A DNA stretch of 9,615 nucleotides, taken from the NCBI GenBank assembly GCA_029240815.1, contig JARDZO010000220.1:1-9615 (forward strand), read 5' to 3'. The notes under the pieces were generated by a model that was given only the letters and a program-made list of their open reading frames with translations, made no database searches and had not been told where the DNA came from. This DNA is from Brevibacillus sp. (lineage in GTDB: Bacteria > Bacillota > Bacilli > Brevibacillales > Brevibacillaceae). The position numbers and the translations under genes are program-made. This document shows, one piece after another, positions 5,115 through 9,615 of the stretch; positions within the stretch are counted from its first letter, which is position 1; each line of letters starts with the position of its first letter.

Positions 5115-6683
5115 TTATTCCAGATAGATATCGTTCAACATCGAATAACCCACAGGATTTATCCAATAACCCTTCACTTTTTTACTGACGGCAGCCAGGT
5201 TTTCCTGTACACGGAAGGGAATCAAGACAGCGTCTTCAATCTCCATCTCCTGTGTTTTCTTATAAATATCCTCTCGTTTAGCGGGATCCGTCTCTTTGCG
5301 ACCTTCTTCAATCAACTTATCCACTTCTGGATTGGAGTAAAAAAAGCGGTTACCCGATGCTCCAAACGAATCGGAATGGAACAAGCTGAATTGGTTGTAA
5401 TCAGCGTCGCCGGTTGCATTGCCCCAATGGTTGATGACCATTTCATGCTTTCCGCTGTTGATCGCTTCAAAGAATGCCCCATTCTCCAGCACGACTATTT
5501 CGACATCTATGCCAATGCCCTTTAGCTGGGATTGAATAACCTCTGCCAGATTAATCCGTTCCTTGTTCAACTCACTCGTCCAAATCGTGGTTTTAAAACC
5601 GTTGGCGTACCCAGCCTCCATAAGCAATTCCTTGGCTTTATTGACATCGTACGGGTATCCTTTGATATCGGGCGTGTACCCAAATACTTTAGGGGAGGTG
5701 GGTGCATTTGAGAGTTTTCCGATATTGTTGTATCCGCCGGAAAGAAACGACTCCTTGTTTATGGCATAGCTCACTGCTTGGCGTACACGTGGATCGTCAA
5801 AAGGCTTCTTCCGTGTATTAAAGCCGATAAAATCTACCCCGAGGGCTTCGCTACGGTACATGCTCATTGTCGATGAGGCTTGAACCCGCTCGATTTCCGT
5901 AACTGGCAGTGGTTCAGCAATGTGGGCTTCTCCTGTTTCGACCATGGCTATCCTCGTAGCATCTTCCGGCACTACCTTGAACATGACCTTGTCTACCTTA
6001 GGAAGTGTGCCCCAATACTTATCATTTTTCGAAAGAACAAAATGATCGCCGGGGGTCCGTGATTCAAAGATAAAGGGGCCAGTTCCTACCACGTGTTTGG
6101 CCAAGTCTTTGCCGTACTGCTCGATGACCTTTGGATTCAGAATGCTAGCCTCTGTAGTAGCAAGGACAGAAAGCAGAGGGGCAAAGGGATACTTCAAAGA
6201 GATGCGAATCGTAGTATCATTCATAGCCGTTACTTCTTTGATCATGACAAAATCAGTTGCCTGTGACGATCCTACCTGTGGGTCCATTACGCGCTGAAAC
6301 GTTTTAAGGACTGCCTGTGCATCAAAGGGAGTGCCATCGTGAAAGAGGACTCCCTCCCGAAGCTTAAATTCCCATGTCAGGTCGTCGAGCTGCTTCCAAT
6401 CGGTTGCCAATTTGGGTTTGATCATCATATCCTTGTCTTGCGTTACGAGAGTTTCATAAACTTTATTGTTCATTATGCTCATAGTCGGGATATCCGTGAA
6501 AAAATGGGGGTCCAAGCTCGTAATGTCAGACTGACGCACAATTACGAGGGTACCTCCTTTGCTGGAAGTTACACTGGTGTTGGAATTTCCAGTGATTTGT
6601 TGACCGGAGGAACATCCAGCCAGAATAAATGCCGTGGTACACAACAGAGCGAGCAGAGAACCCAGAGCTTGTTTTTTCTTCAT
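5115..6683 (-). CDS. Family-5 solute-binding lipoprotein of an ABC importer (peptide/nickel/glutathione class)
   Basis: The protein has 522 residues. The signal peptide MKKKQALGSLLALL ends in the lipobox LAGC with the lipid-modified C24, so the protein is anchored outside the membrane. It has the SBP_bac_5 landmarks: SLDPHF, a YETLV block, PKLATDWKQLDDLTWEFKLR.GV.FHDG, VVGTGPF, DKYWG, then FNTRKKPFDDPRVRQAVSYAINKE and YDVNKAKELLMEAGY. Members capture oligopeptides, glutathione, nickel complexes or other small molecules for an ABC permease. The frame is open for 39 more codons upstream, but AGGAGG 10 bases before the ATG at 6683 and the signal peptide fix the start. No permease or ATPase gene is nearby, so it must feed transporter subunits encoded elsewhere. 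With the amidohydrolase just downstream, its ligand may be that enzyme's substrate or precursor. Confidence 0.93.
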   Translation of the reverse strand: MKKKQALGSLLALLCTTAFILAGCSSGQQITGNSNTSVTSSKGGTLVIVRQSDITSLDPHFFTDIPTMSIMNNKVYETLVTQDKDMMIKPKLATDWKQLDDLTWEFKLREGVLFHDGTPFDAQAVLKTFQRVMDPQVGSSQATDFVMIKEVTAMNDTTIRISLKYPFAPLLSVLATTEASILNPKVIEQYGKDLAKHVVGTGPFIFESRTPGDHFVLSKNDKYWGTLPKVDKVMFKVVPEDATRIAMVETGEAHIAEPLPVTEIERVQASSTMSMYRSEALGVDFIGFNTRKKPFDDPRVRQAVSYAINKESFLSGGYNNIGKLSNAPTSPKVFGYTPDIKGYPYDVNKAKELLMEAGYANGFKTTIWTSELNKERINLAEVIQSQLKGIGIDVEIVVLENGAFFEAINSGKHEMVINHWGNATGDADYNQFSLFHSDSFGASGNRFFYSNPEVDKLIEEGRKETDPAKREDIYKKTQEMEIEDAVLIPFRVQENLAAVSKKVKGYWINPVGYSMLNDIYLE

Positions 6684-6926
6684 GCGTAAGTGGCCTCCTA
6701 GCTTAGTGAAAGTATGGAACCGATAGTAGATAGCTGGGATATAGAGTACCGCTGCCTCCCTTCGGATACGGAAGTGACTATCCGTAAACCATTTTTTCAA
6801 CTTGCATTTTTATCCTACAACTAATGAATGGTGGTTGAGTTTTAAAATGTTTACTATATTTTTAAGAATTTTTACATTTTTCAAAAATTAAAAGTATTCA
6901 AGCCACATGATTTGAAAAAGAGTGCC

Positions 6927-6959
6927 GCTTGATCTCTGTAATGAATGAATCTATCAAGC
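6927..6959. repeat. 7-bp inverted repeat in the divergent promoter region
   Basis: GCTTGAT (6927-6933) and ATCAAGC (6953-6959) face each other across 19 bases, just upstream of the -35 box of the HPP-like gene. This placement fits an operator for a regulator of one or both divergent units, but the arms are short and could be chance. Confidence 0.25.
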
Positions 6960-6962
6960 AGA

Positions 6963-6991
6963 TTGACTTTCCCTCTAAAACTTAATAAAAT
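6963..6991 (+). promoter_or_regulatory. Sigma-A promoter of the HPP-like membrane protein gene
   Basis: TTGACT (6963-6968), a 17-base spacer and TAAAAT (6986-6991) match the housekeeping consensus at 5 of 6 positions in each box. Transcription would start near 6998, giving a leader of about 40 bases before the ATG at 7037. It also argues against the TTG at 7001 as the start codon. Confidence 0.7.
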
Positions 6992-7036
6992 ATAGCATGC
7001 TTGAAAATGAGTTTTATTGGCGGTGAATGTTTGTTA

Positions 7037-7525
7037 ATGAATTTTAAAATGATCGTGATTTGCATCTATATCATGTTGATATATTGGCTCTCATTGCGTG
7101 TTTCTTACCTAGATACGTTATTTTTTCCTACCGTAGGAGCATTCGGCTTTCTCTTTATCTCGCGGTCTCTGGGGTTTTCGGAAATCAGCAAGATAACGCT
7201 AGGCGCGTTTATTTCGTCGGCGATGGGTACACTGTTTTTTTTCATTTATCCTAGTCCCATTTCATTATTTATAAATGTACTCATTACGATGTGGTTGGTA
7301 ACGAAATTCAAGTGGAATGCGCCACCTATTGTAGCGGTCTCGCTCATACCGTTCTTCTCGCATTCTACTCATCATTGGTTTATACCCTTTTCTGTGTGTG
7401 TTGTCATGCTTGGTGTAATGCTGGTTTTATTTGTTGCTGAGCGTATGGAAAGAAAATGGGCAGATTTACTTTCTCTTCCTATGAGAAATAAGGTTATGAG
7501 GGATTCCGATAAACTAGCAGGATAA
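7037..7525 (+). CDS. Small integral membrane protein, HPP-like
   Basis: The protein has 162 residues with about five to six hydrophobic segments and a charged C-terminal tail (ERMERKWADLL). The run FFPTVGAFGFLFISRS, then a GAFISSAMGTL helix, then NAPPIVAVSLIPFF, follows the order of motifs in the HPP family (FPSLGA..., gGh..., HPPAGA), although the diagnostic HPP reads APP here. Some HPP proteins are linked to nitrite or anion movement, but I would not transfer that function. The frame is open from a TTG at 7001, which has no ribosome binding site and sits at the predicted transcription start. The ATG at 7037 has GGTGA 10 bases upstream. It is the only gene behind the promoter at 6963-6991 and is divergent from the binding-protein operon. 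The CDS is sure; the family is tentative. Confidence 0.75.
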   Translation: MNFKMIVICIYIMLIYWLSLRVSYLDTLFFPTVGAFGFLFISRSLGFSEISKITLGAFISSAMGTLFFFIYPSPISLFINVLITMWLVTKFKWNAPPIVAVSLIPFFSHSTHHWFIPFSVCVVMLGVMLVLFVAERMERKWADLLSLPMRNKVMRDSDKLAG

Positions 7526-7613
7526 CCAAAAATCTTGTTACGTCTAGCGAACAAAAGTGCGCCCATCATGTCTTTTTTTGCGAATCTACCTTATAATAAC
7601 GTTGGAAGTACGG

Positions 7614-7619
7614 TATAAT
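7614..7619 (+). promoter_or_regulatory. yeeI: Candidate -10 box of the yeeI gene
   Basis: A perfect TATAAT lies 110 bases upstream of the ATG. The hexamer at the 17-base position is TTATAA, a weak -35. A second TATAAT at 7592-7597 offers an alternative. Initiation near 7626 would place the stem-loop at 7631-7659 at the very 5' end of the message. Confidence 0.45.
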
Positions 7620-7630
7620 ATAGACTTGTG

Positions 7631-7659
7631 AAAGAGTGCAGAGATAGTTTGCACTTTTT
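7631..7659 (+). promoter_or_regulatory. Stem-loop in the yeeI leader
   Basis: AAAGAGTGCA (7631-7640) pairs with TGCACTTTTT (7650-7659) over 10 bp, including one G-U pair, around a 9-base loop. The T-run is part of the stem, so it could act as a terminator/attenuator or as a 5' stabilising hairpin. It lies between the -10 box and the gene. Confidence 0.4.
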
Positions 7660-7729
7660 GGTCTGTGATCGTGGAGTAGTTGCTAGGAATCATTACTAAT
7701 CTTTTGCAATTGAAAGAGAGTGGGAAAAT

Positions 7730-8449
7730 ATGGGTCGTAAGTGGAACAATATTAAAGAAAAAAAAGCGTCCAAAGACGCAAGCACGAGTCGTATATATGC
7801 AAAGTTCGGTAAAGAGATTTATGTGGCTGCGAAGCAAGGAGAACCGGATCCAGAATCAAACCGCGCACTGAAAGTCGTTCTCGAGCGTGCAAAAACATAC
7901 AGTGTTCCGAAAGCGATTATTGACCGGGCGATTGAAAAAGCAAAAGGCGGTTCGGATGAGATTTTTGATGAACTTCGTTATGAAGGCTTCGGGCCAAATG
8001 GCTCTATGATTATCGTAGATGCGCTGACGAACAACGTAAACCGGACTGCACCTGAAGTCCGCGCCGCATTTAACAAAAATGGCGGAAACATGGGCGTAAC
8101 GGGGTCTGTAGCCTACATGTTTGATGCCACGGCAGTTATCGGTCTGGAAGGAAAAACGGCTGATGAAGTTTTGGAGATCTTGATGGAAGCAGATGTGGAT
8201 GTACGAGATATTATCGAAGAAGATAATTCCGTTATCGTGTACGCTGAACCAGAACAGTTCCATACTGTACAAGAAGCGTTTAGAAAAGTGGGCATCACCG
8301 AGTTCACCGTAGCGGAATTGTCCATGCTGGCTCAAAACGAGATCACACTGCCAGAAGATGCAGTAGCTCAATTTGAAAAGCTGATCGATGCCTTGGAAGA
8401 ATTGGATGATGTTCAGCAAGTGTATCACAACGTGGATTTAGGCGAGTAA
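7730..8449 (+). CDS. yeeI: YebC/PmpR-family protein, YeeI type
   Basis: The protein has 239 residues, the usual family length, and begins [20 protein letters not shown], which I recognise as nearly the start of Bacillus subtilis YeeI. It follows the three-domain YebC plan: a helical N-terminal domain ([23 protein letters not shown]), a mixed domain with [23 protein letters not shown] and [13 protein letters not shown], and a C-terminal alpha/beta domain ending [12 protein letters not shown]. The family was long annotated as transcriptional regulators; recent work links YebC proteins to ribosome passage through proline-rich stretches. It is a cytoplasmic protein. The Shine-Dalgarno is weak (GAGAG, 9 bases before ATG). 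The gene stands alone between a leader hairpin and a strong terminator. Intact. Confidence 0.95.
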   Translation: MGRKWNNIKEKKASKDASTSRIYAKFGKEIYVAAKQGEPDPESNRALKVVLERAKTYSVPKAIIDRAIEKAKGGSDEIFDELRYEGFGPNGSMIIVDALTNNVNRTAPEVRAAFNKNGGNMGVTGSVAYMFDATAVIGLEGKTADEVLEILMEADVDVRDIIEEDNSVIVYAEPEQFHTVQEAFRKVGITEFTVAELSMLAQNEITLPEDAVAQFEKLIDALEELDDVQQVYHNVDLGE

Positions 8450-8457
8450 TTCCTGGG

Positions 8458-8493
8458 GCAGACTTTTGTGAAAAAGCAAAAGTCTGCTTTTTT
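8458..8493 (+). terminator. Intrinsic terminator of yeeI
   Basis: GCAGACTTTTG (8458-8468) pairs perfectly with CAAAAGTCTGC (8477-8487), followed by TTTTTT, nine bases after the stop codon. Confidence 0.93.
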
Positions 8494-8562
8494 GTTCCTG
8501 AGAGTTTGATGGGCGGAGGGTTCGATGTTTCTCTGGACAGCTCAACCCAAGGCATCAATCAT

Positions 8563-8592
8563 AAAAAAGCGCAGGCTGATGGCTTGCGCTTT
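8563..8592 (-). terminator. Intrinsic terminator of the HsmA-family gene
   Basis: On the minus strand AAAGCGCAAGC pairs with GCCTGCGCTTT (one G-U) around a short loop and runs into TTT. It lies just beyond the restored-frame stop at 8606 and overlaps the end of the shifted frame (stop at 8559). This supports 8606 as the ancestral gene end. Confidence 0.8.
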
Positions 8593-8605
8593 CTCGTGTT
8601 CTTTT

Positions 8606-8936
8606 TTAGTTGATGAAGCTGAGAGCAAGCCCAATCCCATAAGGAATGAGCCAAATCGTCCAGACAATCAGACTGAAGCGATGGAACTGCAGAAGCCCAG
8701 GCCGTGTGTAAAAACATGAGAATGAGCGCAGACAGTCCGGTAATTCCATGAAGATTGAGCCCTGGACTGGTGGCCAGCTGTTTCATAAAGGAAGTGCCGA
8801 TCACATCAAAGATCAGTCCGAAAGTGAAATAAATCAGGTGGGTCGCTTTTAGTTCACCTGTTCGTTTTTCCATCCAGACCCCGATTGTATAAGAAACAAG
8901 CGCTAAATTGATAAAGATCACAGCCATCACTAACAT
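8606..8936 (-). pseudogene. HsmA-family (TIGR03987) membrane protein gene, broken by small deletion/frameshift
   Basis: The N-terminal 82 residues, MLVMAVIFINLALVSYTIGV to LMFLHTAWAS, match my recollection of the HsmA family of small four-helix membrane proteins (about 130 residues; function poorly known). After that the frame turns into non-family sequence and ends at 8559. The family's C-terminus is present in another frame: LQFHRFSLIVWTIWLIPYGI with GLALSFIN and a TAA at 8608-8606. Joining the two gives only about 110 residues, so some 15-20 residues between helices three and four (near 8683-8697) are missing along with the frame. The start is good: GGAG 10 bases before the ATG at 8936. 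A terminator still follows at 8563-8592. It may be a true recent inactivation, or a deletion artefact in the sequence. Confidence 0.75.
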
Positions 8937-8967
8937 CAGACACCATCTCCATTTCGTTTCATTTGCT

Positions 8968-8983
8968 TACACAACTTAGTGTA
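8968..8983. promoter_or_regulatory. Operator-like palindrome upstream of the HsmA-family gene
   Basis: TACAC-AACTTA-GTGTA is a 5-bp-armed palindrome 32 bases before the HsmA start codon, in the promoter zone. The form resembles operators of TetR- or MarR-type repressors, but no such regulator gene is in the window. Confidence 0.3.
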
Positions 8984-9043
8984 GGGGTGGAGTATGAATG
9001 TTTGATGAACAAGGGGTGACAAGATTGTGCAAACAGAAGAAAA

Positions 9044-9078
9044 CAAAAAGAAGGCCCCCTGCTATCGGAAGCCTTCCT
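9044..9078 (-). terminator. Intrinsic terminator of the 70-residue protein gene
   Basis: On the minus strand GAAGGC pairs with GCCTTC around a 15-base loop, then TTTTTGTTTTC. It lies about 40 bases past the stop at 9117. Confidence 0.7.
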
Positions 9079-9116
9079 ATCTCAATTGCTGCTTATTCGT
9101 AAGGATGTACATACGT

Positions 9117-9329
9117 TTAGTGTTCATGATGATCACGGTGCAAATCTATAGAACGCAGTTCATCTTTTGCTTTTTCCACCAGCACCTGATAATCCCTGAC
9201 GACCTCCGTCAATGCCGCAACGGACTCTTTATATTCGGATTCATTACATATCCCATCTATTGCCCGGTGGAGATGAAACATTTTATCTTCGGTTTTTCGG
9301 ATAAATTCTACCCAATCCATTCCGTTCAT
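9117..9329 (-). CDS. 70-residue helical protein with His-rich tail, unknown function
   Basis: It starts MNGMDWVEFIRKTEDKMF and ends SIDLHRDHHEH. The longer open frame begins further upstream, but AAAGGAGG 7 bases before the ATG at 9329 decides the start. It is predicted to be two amphipathic helices (roughly residues 5-27 and 32-60), with the second suited to coiled-coil packing. The tail has four His in the last eight residues (HRDHHEH), a possible metal-binding end. There is no signal peptide or membrane segment. A weak promoter pair, TTGCAT (9378-9383) with TAAAGG (9355-9360) 17 bases apart, lies upstream, and its own terminator follows. I do not recognise a family. Translation signals make the gene convincing. 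Confidence 0.75.
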   Translation of the reverse strand: MNGMDWVEFIRKTEDKMFHLHRAIDGICNESEYKESVAALTEVVRDYQVLVEKAKDELRSIDLHRDHHEH

Positions 9330-9434
9330 AAATATTCCTCCTTTCCAATCATAGCCTTTACATGGTCTGAAGAAAGTATGCAACATTCATAGGGATGAGG
9401 AAGTAAATCGAAAGCATATGTACGACTGTTACTC

Positions 9435-9463
9435 TTGTTGGATGGCCCCATTCATGGTAACAT
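9435..9463 (+). promoter_or_regulatory. Promoter of the partial symporter gene
   Basis: TTGTTG (9435-9440), a 17-base spacer and an extended -10 TGG-TAACAT (9458-9463) predict a start near 9470, about 55 bases before the ATG. TGTTAC (9427-9432) and a matching GTAACA (9457-9462) form an inverted repeat that spans the promoter, so repressor binding is possible. Confidence 0.55.
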
Positions 9464-9524
9464 ACCTCACATCAGGGATCCTCCTATGTTCGGAAATTAA
9501 GATTGCTGCTGGAGTGAAGACACA

Positions 9525-9615
9525 ATGGATAAAATAGCAAAGTTAAATAAGGCATTGGAAAAAATCATGCCCATCCTCACGCCGAGCAGTGTAGCGATCG
9601 GAGTTTTGGCAGGGA
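9525..9615 (+). CDS. Probable bile acid:sodium symporter family protein, N-terminus (runs off right edge)
   Basis: Thirty codons are visible, beginning MDKIAKLNKALEKIMPILTP with SSVAIGVLAG. A short amphipathic start followed by (I)MP.LTP.SV.IGVL is how I recall Bacilli members of the BASS family (YocS-like sodium symporters of organic anions) beginning, with the first membrane helix starting at the end of the window. GGAG ends 10 bases before the ATG, and a promoter lies at 9435-9463. The CDS is well supported; the family call depends on a short stretch and could be another membrane transporter. Confidence 0.6.
   Translation, partial: MDKIAKLNKALEKIMPILTPSSVAIGVLAG

Noticed and set aside
6684..6800. 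A 39-codon N-terminal extension of the binding lipoprotein
   Set aside because: It would put non-signal sequence ahead of the lipoprotein signal peptide, while AGGAGG sits correctly before the ATG at 6683.
7856..8428. A 190-codon minus-strand frame
   Set aside because: It is wholly antisense to yeeI; its composition reflects the complement of a real gene.
9027..9392. A 121-codon plus-strand frame from GTG 9027 with AAGGGGTGA 7 bases upstream
   Set aside because: It runs through the minus-strand terminator and antisense to the well-supported 70-residue gene, and its translation is aromatic and cysteine-rich without family features.
9387..9524. A riboswitch (such as TPP) ahead of the putative symporter
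   Set aside because: No conserved TPP or other riboswitch core was found, and the predicted promoter leaves only about 55 bases of leader.
1..9615. CRISPR array, tRNA, rRNA or transposase
   Set aside because: No regularly spaced repeats, no recognisable tRNA or rRNA stretch, and no transposase motif or element-type terminal repeats were seen.

Overview
The window looks like chromosomal DNA from a low-GC, Gram-positive Bacilli species. Strong AGGAGG-type ribosome binding sites, frequent stem-loop plus T-run terminators, a lipobox solute-binding protein, a YeeI-type YebC protein, a YczE-type membrane protein and an HsmA-type membrane protein all fit. The overall style suggests Brevibacillus or a relative in the Paenibacillaceae. 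That assignment comes from recall, not from a search.

Layout, left to right. Positions 1-83 (minus) hold the N-terminus of a response regulator that runs off the left edge. Positions 84-757 have no intact gene, but 460-648 reads like the decayed C-terminal end of a VOC/glyoxalase-fold protein. Positions 758-1165 (plus) encode a small secreted or membrane protein of the DUF6223 type. Its signal peptide is AT-rich and native-looking, while its body is about 70% GC and actinobacterial in style. Two very small minus-strand genes follow: a 48-residue protein with two CxxC pairs (1413-1559) and a 52-residue acidic protein (1785-1943), each with a strong Shine-Dalgarno and a terminator.

Positions 2135-2890 encode a YfcE-like metallophosphoesterase and 3090-3746 a YczE-family membrane protein with a structured leader. 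A strong terminator at 3753-3793 closes this plus-strand block. Positions 6683-3839 (minus) form a two-gene operon: a family-5 solute-binding lipoprotein, then a cytosine-deaminase-like amidohydrolase. No permease or ATPase gene is present. The likely logic is uptake of a small nitrogenous compound followed by its hydrolysis, but the substrate cannot be read from the sequence.

Positions 7037-7525 (plus) encode an HPP-like membrane protein behind a good sigma-A promoter. Positions 7730-8449 encode YeeI, a YebC-family protein, with a stem-loop in its leader. Positions 8606-8936 (minus) are an HsmA-family membrane protein gene broken by an apparent small deletion and frameshift. Positions 9117-9329 (minus) encode a 70-residue protein with a histidine-rich tail. 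At 9525 a probable bile-acid:sodium symporter gene begins and runs off the right edge.

No rRNA, tRNA, CRISPR array, insertion sequence or phage gene was seen. The most unusual items are the GC-rich DUF6223 island, the broken HsmA gene, the amidohydrolase with altered catalytic positions beside an orphan binding protein, and the small genes at 1413-1943.
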